From Lentzea aerocolonigenes (GTDB lineage: Bacteria > Actinomycetota > Actinomycetes > Mycobacteriales > Pseudonocardiaceae): a stretch of 64,000 bases of DNA. Shown piece after piece: positions 8,359 to 17,743 of the stretch; position 1 is the first letter of the stretch; every line of letters starts with the position of its first letter. The position numbers and the translations under genes are program-made. The stretch is from the NCBI RefSeq assembly GCF_000974445.1, contig NZ_BBOJ01000010.1, positions 62,001 through 126,000 of the forward strand, given 5' to 3'. The notes under the pieces are model-generated. The model had not been told where the DNA came from, did no database searches, and saw only the letters and a list, made by a program, of their open reading frames with translations.

Positions 8359-8547
8359 ATGGCCGAGACCGATTGGCATGTGGTCGCGAACGCCGCCGAG
8401 TGCTACAGCGTCTGGCCGGCCGCCCTGCCCGTGCCCGACGGCTGGCGCCTCGCGGGGCCGACCGCGCCGAAGGACGAGTGCCTCGAGTGGATCGCCGCGA
8501 ACTGGACGGACCCGCGTCCCGCGGGTGTCGGCCGGGAGGTCGCATGA
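8359..8547 (+). CDS. MbtH-like protein
   Basis: The 62-residue protein follows a GAAGGAG ribosome-binding site. It carries the family signature: YSVWP (residues 16-20), VPDGW (24-29) and WTDPRP (near 50-55). MbtH proteins bind adenylation domains and are often needed for their solubility or activity. It lies between two free-standing A-containing proteins, and its stop overlaps the start of the Cys thioesterase-like gene (ATGA). No other MbtH is visible, so it may serve many A domains here. The usual N-terminal NxExQ part is altered (NAAECYS). Confidence 0.93.
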   Translation: MAETDWHVVANAAECYSVWPAALPVPDGWRLAGPTAPKDECLEWIAANWTDPRPAGVGREVA

Positions 8548-9299
8548 GCCGCACCGCACGCGCCAGCACGCCGTGGCTGCTGCGCGAACCCGACGAGAAC
8601 GCAAGGGCCCGGCTGTTCTGTCTGCCGGTGTCCGGCATGGGCGCCACCGTGTTCCGCCGCTGGCCGGCCTTCATCGGGGACATCGAGGTGTGTCCCGTGC
8701 AGCTGCCCGGCCGGGAGAACCGGATGCGCGAGGCGGGCCACGATGACATGGACCTCTTCGCGGCGGACGCGGCCGAGGCGCTGGAACCGTTCCTGGACCG
8801 GCCTCACGCGTTCTTCGGTCACTGTCTGGGCGGCCGGCTCGGCTACGCGCTCGCCCTCGCCGCGGTGAAACGCGGCCTCCCCGCACCCGCGCGAATCTTC
8901 GCGTCGTCGTGCCTGGCCCCGCACGAGGGCGGCCGGTTCGGCCCGTACCTGCCGGAGATGAGCGACGACGAGTACATCGCGGCGTTGCAGCAGGGCTGCG
9001 CCGACCGCGGTGAGCCGGTGCCCGAAGCTGAGCTGCTCGGCATCGCGGTGCGCGTGTTGCGCAAGGACGTCACGTTGTCGTGCGGGTACCAGCCCGCGGG
9101 TCCCGACGGAACTCCTCTGGCCATCACGACGATCGGCTGGACCGCGGACGCGGACGTCGCCCCGGACCAGATGGGCCAGTGGAGCTCCTACGGCGAGCTG
9201 CGGCACGTCGTGCTGCCCGGCGACGAGCACGCGTTCCGCGTGGCGCCGGAGGCGTTGCAGCAGCTGATCGGCGCCGACTTGAAGGCGGGTGCCAGGTGA
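8544..9299 (+). CDS. Thioesterase-fold protein with Cys nucleophile, possible SyrC/CmaE-like aminoacyl shuttle
   Basis: The 251-residue alpha/beta hydrolase is built like a type II thioesterase: LFCLPVSGMGA near residue 25, PVQLPGRENR near 53, acid region WTADADV and His in PGDEHAF near 230. The nucleophile elbow, however, reads GHCLGG (residues ~92-97), so the usual serine is cysteine. In established systems, Cys-containing relatives such as SyrC and CmaE move an aminoacyl group between carrier proteins instead of hydrolysing it. Cys is also found in beta-lactone-forming TE domains. Its position between MbtH and an A-T didomain, upstream of an NRPS lacking A activity, suggests a transferase. 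That role is inference, and an editing hydrolase remains possible. Confidence 0.85.
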   Translation: MSRTARASTPWLLREPDENARARLFCLPVSGMGATVFRRWPAFIGDIEVCPVQLPGRENRMREAGHDDMDLFAADAAEALEPFLDRPHAFFGHCLGGRLGYALALAAVKRGLPAPARIFASSCLAPHEGGRFGPYLPEMSDDEYIAALQQGCADRGEPVPEAELLGIAVRVLRKDVTLSCGYQPAGPDGTPLAITTIGWTADADVAPDQMGQWSSYGELRHVVLPGDEHAFRVAPEALQQLIGADLKAGAR

Positions 9300-11041
9300 A
9301 CACGCTCATCGACCTGTTCACGCTCAGCGCGGACGCGCACGCCGACCGGACCGCGGTCAGCGACGAGTCCGGCGACAAGCTGACTTACCGGGAGCTGGAC
9401 GAGCTCTCGACGCGGGTCGCGCTCGAGCTGCGGGCCCGGGGTGTCGGACGCGAGGACCGCGTCGGCATCCACCTGCGCAGGCGCGTGGACCTGTTCGTCG
9501 CGGTGCTGGCGGTGCTCAAGGCGGGCGGGGTGTACGTCGTCGTCGACGACCGCTACCCCGAGGCGCGCCGCGGGTTGATGTTGGAGACCGCCGGTGTCCG
9601 GCTCACGCTCACCGAGTCCACGTGGTGGGAGCAGAGCCCGAACCCCGTTGTGTGGGACGAGATCCGCAGCGCGAGCCCGCGGGACGGTGAGCTCGCGGCA
9701 CCCGTGCCGTCGGACGCCGCGTGCGTGCTGTTCACGTCCGGCTCGACCGGCGTGCCGAAGGGCGTGGTGCTCGAACACGGCAGTGTCGCGGCGTTCGCGG
9801 TGAACCCGTCACTGCCGAAGCTGGAACCGGACGACAAGGTCGCCCAAGTCGCCAACGTCTCGTTCGACGCCGTCCACTTCGAACTGTGGGGCGCGCTCGC
9901 CGCCGGCGCGGAGCTGGCCGTGATGCCGTCACTCGCCGACCTGGTGCGCACGGACCTGCGCCGGGAGCTGCGCCGCAGGCGGATCACCGCGATGCTGGCA
10001 CCGACGATGGCGGTCAACCACATCACCGGCGAGGACGCCGACGCGTTCAGCGGGCTGCGGGTCCTGCACACCGGTGGTGACGTGGTCCGTCCCGCAGCGT
10101 GCCGGGCGATCCTCGGCGCCGGGTTCGACGGCGTGATGTGCAACCTGTACGGGCCGACCGAGGCGACCACCGCGGTCACCTGCTTCGACGTCTCGGGGCT
10201 CGCGCCGGACGCGGCCAACGTGCCGATCGGCAGCGCCATCGACGGCACGTGGGTGCTGCTGCTGGACGACGAGCTGAGGCCCGTTCCCGTTGGCGCGCCG
10301 GGAAACCTGTACATCGGCGGCATCGGTGTGGCGCGCGGTTACCTGCGCGACCCCGCCCGCACCGCGGAACGGTTCCTGCCCGACCCGTCCGGCCCGCCCG
10401 GTTCCACGATGTACGCCACCGGCGACCGGGCCCGGGACCTCGGCGACGGTGTGCTGGAATACCTGGGCCGGTCCGACGAGCAGGTCAAGGTCCGCGGCTA
10501 CCGGGTCGAGCCGCCGGAGGTGGAGAAGTCCCTGCTGGCGCACGAGCAGGTGCGCGACGTGGCCGTGGTCGTCGTCGGCAGCGGACAGGACTGCCGGCTC
10601 GTGGCGTTCGTCGTGGCCGAGGGCGAAGGGCTGGCGCCGCAGGCGTTGCGCGAGTACGCCGAGTCGACGATGCCGGACTACCAGGTGCCGTCGGAGCTGC
10701 TGTTCGTGGAGAACATCCCGGCCAACAGCCACGGCAAGCGCGACCGCGACCGGTTGCTCGCGCTGCTGGGCGAACGCGACCGCAGCCGCGAGGAGTACGT
10801 GGCGCCGCGCACCGACAGCGAGCGGTACCTGACGGAGCTGTGGGAGATGCTGCTCGGGATCGAACGGATCAGCGTCACCGACGACTTCCTGCGGCTCGGC
10901 GGGCATTCGATGCTCGCGTTCCGGGTGCGCAGGCGGATCGAACGCGACTACGCGGTCAAGCTGCCGGTGCAGGACTTGCTGGAGAACACCGTGCTGGCCG
11001 ACCTCGCGGTGCTGATGGACGGGCAGGTGCTCGCGGGATGA
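9296..11041 (+). CDS. Free-standing A-T didomain NRPS protein
   Basis: The 581-residue protein has an A domain at about 1-490 (a3 FTSGSTGVPKG near 146, NLYGPTEATT near 285, a10 as NSHGKRDRD near 480) and a carrier domain at about 510-580 with LRLGGHSML. Pocket residues read by eye are DAFLHGLTAK, which I cannot match to a known substrate. The GTG start overlaps the preceding stop, and the P450 start overlaps this stop. An A-T didomain next to a P450, with MbtH in the same operon, is the established arrangement for making beta-hydroxy amino acids on a dedicated carrier, as in NovH/NovI and NikP1/NikQ. It is therefore a likely side line that prepares one modified residue. Confidence 0.9.
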   Translation: MNTLIDLFTLSADAHADRTAVSDESGDKLTYRELDELSTRVALELRARGVGREDRVGIHLRRRVDLFVAVLAVLKAGGVYVVVDDRYPEARRGLMLETAGVRLTLTESTWWEQSPNPVVWDEIRSASPRDGELAAPVPSDAACVLFTSGSTGVPKGVVLEHGSVAAFAVNPSLPKLEPDDKVAQVANVSFDAVHFELWGALAAGAELAVMPSLADLVRTDLRRELRRRRITAMLAPTMAVNHITGEDADAFSGLRVLHTGGDVVRPAACRAILGAGFDGVMCNLYGPTEATTAVTCFDVSGLAPDAANVPIGSAIDGTWVLLLDDELRPVPVGAPGNLYIGGIGVARGYLRDPARTAERFLPDPSGPPGSTMYATGDRARDLGDGVLEYLGRSDEQVKVRGYRVEPPEVEKSLLAHEQVRDVAVVVVGSGQDCRLVAFVVAEGEGLAPQALREYAESTMPDYQVPSELLFVENIPANSHGKRDRDRLLALLGERDRSREEYVAPRTDSERYLTELWEMLLGIERISVTDDFLRLGGHSMLAFRVRRRIERDYAVKLPVQDLLENTVLADLAVLMDGQVLAG

Positions 11042-12270
11042 TCACGAGTCTGTCCACTGTGGACGTCACCGACCACGACGTCTTCGAGCACGGCGACCCG
11101 CACGCGATGTGGGCACAGCTGCGCCGCGAGGCACCCGTGCACTGGAACCCCACCGCGGACGGCGGTTTCTGGGCGGTCACCCGCTACGCCGACGTGCTCG
11201 CCGCGTACCGCGACGATGGCTCGTTCAGCTCGGCGCACGGCGCGATCCTCGGCGGCTCCTACCGCAGCGAGGTCGACACGGCGTCGAACCGGATGCTGGT
11301 GAGCGCGGACCCGCCGCACCACACGGCGTTGCGCCGGCGGATGAAGCAGGTCTTCTCGCGGGAGATGTCGCAGCGGGTCAAGACGATCGTGCGCTCGCGC
11401 GTCACCGACGCGCTCGGCCGGTTCGTCACCGATGGCGGCGGAGACTTCGCCGTGGACGTGGCGCTGGAGCTGCCCGCGGGCGCGCTGATGGCGTTCTTCG
11501 AGATCGGCTACTCCGACGCGCGGCGGCTGCTCGACCTGACCAGGGCGATGATCGGCTTCCAGGATCCCGGCTACGCCGACCTCACGCGGGATCGCGCGAT
11601 GCGCCTGGCCGAGACGCAGATGGACATCTTCGACTACTTCAGCGACCTCGTCGACGAACGCCGCGGGCGGCCCGGCACGGATGCGGTGAGCATCCTGATG
11701 GGCGCGCGGGACGGCGGCAAGCCGCTCGACGAGGAGTCGTTGCTGTACAACCTGATGAACCTCGCGGTCGGCGGCAACGAGACCACACCGCACAGCGCGA
11801 GCATCGGGGCGCTGGCACTGATCGAGGACCCCGCGCAGTGGGACCTGCTGGTGAGCCGTCCGGACGTCGTGAGCACCGGGGTCGAGGAGGTGCTGCGCTG
11901 GGCTTCCACGAACGCCTACGTGCAGCGCGTGGTGACCAAACCCGTGGTGCTGCACGGGATCGAACTGCCCGTCGGAGCCAGCGTGACGTTGTGGAACGCC
12001 TCGGCCAACCGCGACGAGGCCCAGTTCCCCGGGGCCCACCGCTTCGACCTGGCCCGCACCCCGAACCACCACCTGGCGTTCGGCAGCGGCATCCACCACT
12101 GCATCGGTGCCGCGACCGCCCGGCTGGAGCTCACCGCGCTGCTGGAGGCGCTGGCCGCACTGCCGTTCCGGCTGCGGCTCGCCGGACCGGTCGCCCGGTT
12201 GCGCTCGAACTTCATGCTCGGGATCAAGAGTCTGCCCGCCACCCTGGGAGCCACCACCCATGCCGGATGA
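11038..12270 (+). CDS. Cytochrome P450, probable carrier-bound amino acid hydroxylase
   Basis: The 410-residue soluble bacterial P450 has the I-helix motif VGGNETTPH with acid and threonine near residues 243-251, ExxR as EEVLRW near 284, and the heme loop FGSGIHHCIG with the thiolate Cys near 358. The GNET form of the I-helix is shared with P450s such as NikQ that beta-hydroxylate aminoacyl groups on a carrier protein. The ATG overlaps the stop of the A-T didomain, and the 3' end overlaps the next NRPS by 11 bp, so it is co-translated with both. The most likely substrate is the residue held by the adjacent A-T protein; the identity of that residue is unknown. Confidence 0.92.
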   Translation: MITSLSTVDVTDHDVFEHGDPHAMWAQLRREAPVHWNPTADGGFWAVTRYADVLAAYRDDGSFSSAHGAILGGSYRSEVDTASNRMLVSADPPHHTALRRRMKQVFSREMSQRVKTIVRSRVTDALGRFVTDGGGDFAVDVALELPAGALMAFFEIGYSDARRLLDLTRAMIGFQDPGYADLTRDRAMRLAETQMDIFDYFSDLVDERRGRPGTDAVSILMGARDGGKPLDEESLLYNLMNLAVGGNETTPHSASIGALALIEDPAQWDLLVSRPDVVSTGVEEVLRWASTNAYVQRVVTKPVVLHGIELPVGASVTLWNASANRDEAQFPGAHRFDLARTPNHHLAFGSGIHHCIGAATARLELTALLEALAALPFRLRLAGPVARLRSNFMLGIKSLPATLGATTHAG

Positions 12271-15200
12271 CGTGTACCCCGCCTCCAACGCACAGCAGCG
12301 GCTCTGGTTCGCCGCGCGCCTCGATCCCGGCAGCTGCGCCTACACCCTCGGGCAGGTCTACCTGGTCGAGGGCCCGGTGGACGCGGCCGCGCTGGACGGC
12401 GCGCTCGCCGAGGCGGTGTCGCGGCACCGCAGCCTGCGCACCCGGTTCGCCGAGCGCGACGGCCTGCCGGTGCAGGTGGTCGACCCGAGCTGGCAGGGCG
12501 GGCTCACCGTCACCGACGTGGAAGACCTGGACGAGCACGTCGAACGGATCTTCGCGGAGCCGTTCGACCTGAGCACCGGGCCGCTCTTCCGCGCGGAGCT
12601 GCTGCGCGTGGGGCCCGAGTCGCACGCGCTGGCGCTGACGATGCACCACATCATCAGCGACGGCTGGTCGCTCAACATCATCCTGCGCGACCTCGCGGCG
12701 TACTACGAAGCCCAGCTCGACGGCGTCTCGGCCGATCTGCCGCCGGTGGGTGCCGAGTACACCGACCTGATCGTGGACGAGGCCGGGTACCTCGCCGGCG
12801 ACGAGTGCGCGGACCTGGTGCAGCGCTGGGTGAAGCGACTCGACGGCGCGCCCGCGCTGCTGCCGTTGCCGACCCGCACGCCACACCGTGCGGGCTTCTC
12901 GTTCGCCGGGCGCTGCCTGGACTTCGACATCCCCGACGAGCTCACCGAGAGCCTGCGCAAGGCCGCGGCCGAGAACTACGCGACCCTGCACATGACGGCG
13001 TTCGCGGTGTTCCAGGCGTTGCTGAGCCGGGTCAGCGGGCAGGACGACATGGTCGTCGGCATGCCGATCGCGGGCCGCACCGATCCCGCGGCGCAGGACG
13101 TGGTGGGGTTCTTCGTCAACGCTTTGCCGATCCGCGCGGACCTGCGCGACGGGCCGTCGTTCGAGGAGCTCGTCGAACGGGTGCAGGAGTCCGTCCTCGA
13201 CGCCTTCACCGAGCAGCGGGTGCCGTTCGAGCGCATCGTCGAAGCGCTCAACCCGGTCCGCCACCTCGGCGTGAACCCGTTGGTGCAGGCCACCTTCCAG
13301 CTCTTCGAAGGCGCGATCGGCACCGATCTGCGACTGCGCGGCACCACCAGCGCGCCACTCTCCGGCTACCGGCGCTCGGTCGCGTTCGACCTGACGTTCG
13401 ACCTCTACCACGTGGACGCGAAGCTGCGCGGCCAGCTGTACTACCGCGAGGACCTCTTCAGCCGTGCGACCGTCGAGGCGTTCGTCGCCTCGTTCGTGGA
13501 CGTGCTCGGCGCGGCACTGGCCGCTCCCGAGTGCCCGGTCCCGGTGCTGCCCCTCGGCACCGGAGCCGAGATTTCCCGCGCGGCACCGCCGGACTCCGGC
13601 TCGCTGTTCCACCGGATCGGCTCGCTGGACCCGGACCGGGTGGTGCTCACGTCCGGTGCCCGACGTTGTACCGCCGCGGAACTCGTCGCACGGGCGGAGA
13701 CCGCCGCCGCCGCACTCCACAGCCGTGGCCTGACGGCGGACAGCCTGGTCGAGATCACCGGCGACGACCCGTTGGTGGTGGTGGCCGGTGTGCTCGGCGC
13801 GTGGCGCGCGGGCGTTCCCGTGCTGATCGCCGACGACGTCCCGGACGTCACGGTGGACGCGGCCGGCCTGACCGAGGCTGGTGACCTTCCAGAGGAACCC
13901 TCGCTGGACGCACCGGCCGCGCTCGTCGGCACCGCCGAGGGCGGCCCCGCCCTGGTGACGCACCGCGCACTCGCCGGCCTGGCGGTGACCGGCGAGCACC
14001 GGACAGTGGCGCTCACGCCGGGTGTGTGGCGGGCGACGCCGTGGAACGCGTTGTTGTACGCGCTCTCCGGCGCCGAGGTCGAGCTGCTGTCCGTTCCGGA
14101 CAGTGCAGACTTCCTGGTGGCCCACGAGGACGAAGACATTCCGGCCGCGGTCGTGCACACCTCTTCGGTTCGCGATGTTCCCGGCGCAGTCCACCTGTGG
14201 GGCCCCGCGGAGTGCCTCGGCCACGCGCTGACCTGGCCGGGCGGCGACCCGTTCGCCGCCGTACCGGTGCCCGGTGCGACGATCACCGTGCTGGACGCGG
14301 CCGGACGGCCGGTGCCGGCCGGAGTCGTCGGCGAGATCTGCGTCGGCGCCGGGCACGTCGCGTCCGGCTATCCCGGCCGCGCCGCCCAGACCGCCGAGTA
14401 CTTTCCCGGCCGCGGTCGCTTCCGCACCGGCGAACGCGGCCGCATCACCGCGGACGGACACGTGCAGCTCCTCGGCGTGCGCGAGGAGTCGTTCCTCGAC
14501 CAGCCGTCCGCCGACGTGCCGTTCGAACCGCCTCGCACGCCGGCCGAGCAGGCCGTAGCCGACGTGATGGCGCCGCTGCTCGGTGTGCCCCGGATCGGCA
14601 GGCTGGACAACTTCTTCGCCGCGGGCGGGCATTCGCTCACCGCCGTGCAGCTGGTGTCCCGCCTGCGGGCCGAGCTGGGCGCCGAGCTGTCCGTGCGGTC
14701 GGTCTTCGAACGTCCCACGGTGGCGTCGCTCGCCGAGCTCGTCGGACAACCGGCATCCGCAGTGGACGCACCGATCACCCGGCACGAGGGCGTCGCGCCC
14801 GCGTCGTTCGGCCAGAAGCGCATGTGGATCCTGCAGCGCATCGAACCGGACGGCAGCCACTACAACATGTACGCGCCGTTCCGCATCCGCGGCGAGCTCG
14901 ACGAGATCGCCTTGCGCATGGCGCTGAACGCCCTCACCCAGCGGCACGAAGCGCTGCGCACCCGGCTGCGGGAGGTGGACGGCACTCTCGTCCAGCTCGT
15001 CGACGACGCGTGGACCGGCGAGCTGACCGTGTCCGATCTGCCGGGCACGATGTGGATGGCGGACGACGACCGGATCCAGCTGCACCTCGACGAGATCACC
15101 GCAGTGCCGTTCGACCTCGCCGAGGGCCCCGTGTTCGGTGCGGACCTGCTCGAGGTCGGCCCGGACGACCACCTGCTCACGTTGCTGATGCACCACGCGA

Positions 15201-17743
15201 TGAGCGACGGCCACTCGGTCGCGGTGATGGTCCGCGACCTCTCGGCGTTCTACGACGCCGCCGTCACGGGGCAGGCAGCGCAGCTCCCGCCGTTGCCCGT
15301 GCAGTACGGCGACTACGCGGCGTGGCAGCACGAGACGTTGCAGGGCTCCGTGCTCGACGAGCACCTGGCCTACTGGACGTCGCACGTCGAGGGTGCGCCC
15401 CAGATGCTGACGCTGCCCGCCGACCGAGAACCCACCGGTACGCCGGGTACCGAGGGCGGCATCGTCGGGTTCGAGATCCCCGCCGAGCTCGTCGACCGGT
15501 TGCGCACGGTCGGTCAGGAGCACGAGGCGACGCTGTTCATGGTGACGCTCGCGGTGTTCGAACTGCTGCTCGCCAAGGTCAGCGGCGAACCCGACCTGCT
15601 GGTGGGCGTGCCGGTCGACGGCCGCGGCCGCACCGAGCTGGAGAACCTGGTCGGGTTCTTCATCAACACCCTGCCGGTGCGCGCCGACCTGACCGGCGAC
15701 CCGACGTTCCGCGAGCTGCTCGCCCGCACGCGTGACAGCGCCCTGTCCGCGTACGAGTACCAGGAGCTGCCGTTCGAGCGGATCGTCGAGGAGGTCAACC
15801 CGGAGCGGCGGCCCGGCCGCAACCCGTTGGTGCAGACGACGTTCCACCTGTTCGCCGAGGCGGCACCGGACGGTGTCGGCTTCACCGGCACGACCAGCGA
15901 GCACCGCGACACGTTCAACCGCACCGCGCGCTTCGACCTGTCGCTCGACCTGCACCAGACCAGCGAGGCACTGCTGGGCTTCCTCTGCTACCGCGATGAC
16001 CAGTACAGCGGCGAGCGCGCTTCGGCGATCGTTGATTACTATCAGGAACTGTTGCGTCAGGTGGTGTCCACTCCGGACTCGAAGCTGTCTTCGTTCGGTG
16101 TTCCGGACGAGCTCGTGGCCCGCCCGGCAGCGCACGCACCGGTCGTGGTCGAGAGCGGCGGCGCGTCCGGCGGCTTGGAGCAGCTGGTCGGGACGGTGAT
16201 GGCAGAGGTGCTCGGCGACAGCGAGCCGCTGGAGGGCGACGACGACTTCTTCGTCTGCGGCGGGCACTCGCTGACCGCGGTGCAGCTCGCGTCCCGCCTG
16301 CAGTCGGTGCTCGGCACCGAGGTCGGCGTGCTGACCGTGTTCGAGAACCCGACCGTCGAACTGCTCGCCGCGGCGATCGCCGAAGCCGGTGAGTCGACCA
16401 CGCTGCCGCTGCGGGCGGGCACGGCACCGCGTCCCGCGCCGGTCTCCTTCGCGCAACAACGGCTGTGGCTCATCCAGCAGGTCGACCCGGACAGCACCGC
16501 GTACAACATGTACGAGCCGATCCGGATCCGCGGCCCGCTGGACCACACCGCGCTGGCCTCCGCGGTCGACGCGCTGGCCCGCAGGCACGAGGTGCTGCGC
16601 ACCCGGTTCGACGTGGTCGGCGGTGAGCTCGTGCAGATCGTGGACGACACGTGGTCCGGCCGCCTGGAGATCACCCGCGCGTCCGAGCCCGAGCTCGCGG
16701 ACCTGTTGCGCGCCATCGCTTCCCGACCGTACGACCTGGCGCTCGACGCCTTGTTCCGTGCGGAACTGATCGCGCTGGGCGAGGACGACCACGTGCTCGC
16801 GCTGTCGATGCACCACATCCTCAGCGACGGCCGGTCCCAGGTCGTGCTGAAGAACGACCTGTCGGCGTTCTACAACGCGGCGCTCGCCGGGCGCGACGCT
16901 GGTCTGCCCGAGCTGACCGTGCAGTACAGCGACTACGCGGCGTGGCAACGAGAACTGCTCAGCGGCGAGACGTTGCGGAGTCAGCTCGGGTACTGGACCG
17001 GCCACCTCGACGGCGCACCGCAGCTGCTCGACCTGCCAACGGACTTCCCGCGCACCACGACCGTCGACGCCGACGGCGGGGTCGTCTACTTCTCGCTCGA
17101 CGCCGGCCTCACGGAACGGTTGCGCCGCATCGCCTCCACCCACTCGAGCACGCTGTTCATGGTGGTCCTGGCGGCGTTCCAGGCGCAGATGGCGTTGCGC
17201 AGCGGCCAGTCCGACGTGGTCGTCGGCGTCCCGGTCGCGTGCCGCACGCAGGCGGAGGTGGAGAACCTCGCCGGGTTCTTCATCAACACGCTGCCGATCC
17301 GCGCCCGTGTGGACGACGACCCCGGCTTCGCCGACCTGCTCGCCGATACCCGCGACCACTTCCTCGCGGGCTTGGCGCACCAGGAGATGCCGTTCGACCG
17401 CATGGTCGAGGCGCTTAACCCCGACCGCCTGCTCGGCACCGTCCCGCTCGTCCAGGTGGCTTGCCAGCTGTTCGAGGAGGAGATCATCAGCGGTCTCGAC
17501 CTCGACGGCACGACGAGCTCCTACCACGGCACGTTCAACCAGACGGCGCGGTTCGACCTGCAGCTGGACCTGTTCCGCGTCGGCGCCGGGTTCGACGGGG
17601 CGCTCTACTACCGGCGCGACCTGTTCCGCCACGAGACCGCCGAGAACGTCGTCACGTCGTTCCTCGCCGTGCTCGCAGCCATCGCGGACAATCCGTCGCG
17701 ACGCGTCGGATCCCTGCCCGAGCGCAGTAGGGTGCCGGCATGA
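12260..17743 (+). CDS. Trans-loaded NRPS: C-A(dead)-T-C-T-C with no functional adenylation domain
   Basis: The 1827-residue protein has C1 (HHIISDGWS near 130), a shrunken A-like region (~445-750), T1 (AAGGHSLTAV near 788), C2 (HHAMSDGHS near 978), T2 (VCGGHSLTAV near 1334) and C3 (HHILSDGRS near 1518). The A-like region has lost the a3 loop: GTAEGGPALVTHRALA stands where YTSGSTGxPKG should be. Its a5 reads WGPAECLG and its a7 is degraded, and a8 and the a10 lysine are missing. T2 has no A domain at all. All three C domains keep HHxxxDG and look like ordinary LCL domains. Both carriers must therefore be charged by other proteins, such as the free-standing A or A-T proteins encoded in the same and the divergent operon. 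It ends in C, so an acceptor carrier on another protein is required. The ATG lies inside the P450 gene end. Confidence 0.92.
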   Translation: MPDDVYPASNAQQRLWFAARLDPGSCAYTLGQVYLVEGPVDAAALDGALAEAVSRHRSLRTRFAERDGLPVQVVDPSWQGGLTVTDVEDLDEHVERIFAEPFDLSTGPLFRAELLRVGPESHALALTMHHIISDGWSLNIILRDLAAYYEAQLDGVSADLPPVGAEYTDLIVDEAGYLAGDECADLVQRWVKRLDGAPALLPLPTRTPHRAGFSFAGRCLDFDIPDELTESLRKAAAENYATLHMTAFAVFQALLSRVSGQDDMVVGMPIAGRTDPAAQDVVGFFVNALPIRADLRDGPSFEELVERVQESVLDAFTEQRVPFERIVEALNPVRHLGVNPLVQATFQLFEGAIGTDLRLRGTTSAPLSGYRRSVAFDLTFDLYHVDAKLRGQLYYREDLFSRATVEAFVASFVDVLGAALAAPECPVPVLPLGTGAEISRAAPPDSGSLFHRIGSLDPDRVVLTSGARRCTAAELVARAETAAAALHSRGLTADSLVEITGDDPLVVVAGVLGAWRAGVPVLIADDVPDVTVDAAGLTEAGDLPEEPSLDAPAALVGTAEGGPALVTHRALAGLAVTGEHRTVALTPGVWRATPWNALLYALSGAEVELLSVPDSADFLVAHEDEDIPAAVVHTSSVRDVPGAVHLWGPAECLGHALTWPGGDPFAAVPVPGATITVLDAAGRPVPAGVVGEICVGAGHVASGYPGRAAQTAEYFPGRGRFRTGERGRITADGHVQLLGVREESFLDQPSADVPFEPPRTPAEQAVADVMAPLLGVPRIGRLDNFFAAGGHSLTAVQLVSRLRAELGAELSVRSVFERPTVASLAELVGQPASAVDAPITRHEGVAPASFGQKRMWILQRIEPDGSHYNMYAPFRIRGELDEIALRMALNALTQRHEALRTRLREVDGTLVQLVDDAWTGELTVSDLPGTMWMADDDRIQLHLDEITAVPFDLAEGPVFGADLLEVGPDDHLLTLLMHHAMSDGHSVAVMVRDLSAFYDAAVTGQAAQLPPLPVQYGDYAAWQHETLQGSVLDEHLAYWTSHVEGAPQMLTLPADREPTGTPGTEGGIVGFEIPAELVDRLRTVGQEHEATLFMVTLAVFELLLAKVSGEPDLLVGVPVDGRGRTELENLVGFFINTLPVRADLTGDPTFRELLARTRDSALSAYEYQELPFERIVEEVNPERRPGRNPLVQTTFHLFAEAAPDGVGFTGTTSEHRDTFNRTARFDLSLDLHQTSEALLGFLCYRDDQYSGERASAIVDYYQELLRQVVSTPDSKLSSFGVPDELVARPAAHAPVVVESGGASGGLEQLVGTVMAEVLGDSEPLEGDDDFFVCGGHSLTAVQLASRLQSVLGTEVGVLTVFENPTVELLAAAIAEAGESTTLPLRAGTAPRPAPVSFAQQRLWLIQQVDPDSTAYNMYEPIRIRGPLDHTALASAVDALARRHEVLRTRFDVVGGELVQIVDDTWSGRLEITRASEPELADLLRAIASRPYDLALDALFRAELIALGEDDHVLALSMHHILSDGRSQVVLKNDLSAFYNAALAGRDAGLPELTVQYSDYAAWQRELLSGETLRSQLGYWTGHLDGAPQLLDLPTDFPRTTTVDADGGVVYFSLDAGLTERLRRIASTHSSTLFMVVLAAFQAQMALRSGQSDVVVGVPVACRTQAEVENLAGFFINTLPIRARVDDDPGFADLLADTRDHFLAGLAHQEMPFDRMVEALNPDRLLGTVPLVQVACQLFEEEIISGLDLDGTTSSYHGTFNQTARFDLQLDLFRVGAGFDGALYYRRDLFRHETAENVVTSFLAVLAAIADNPSRRVGSLPERSRVPA

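Noticed and set aside
13600..14520. A working adenylation domain in the NRPS at 12260-17743
   Set aside because: The region is too short, the a3 loop and the a10 lysine are missing, and a5 and a7 are degraded, so it cannot be called functional.
12224..17632. A 1.8-kilocodon open frame on the minus strand opposite the A-less NRPS
   Set aside because: It is arginine/valine/histidine-rich with no domain motifs, while the plus frame shows full C and T domains. It is an artefact of third-position GC.
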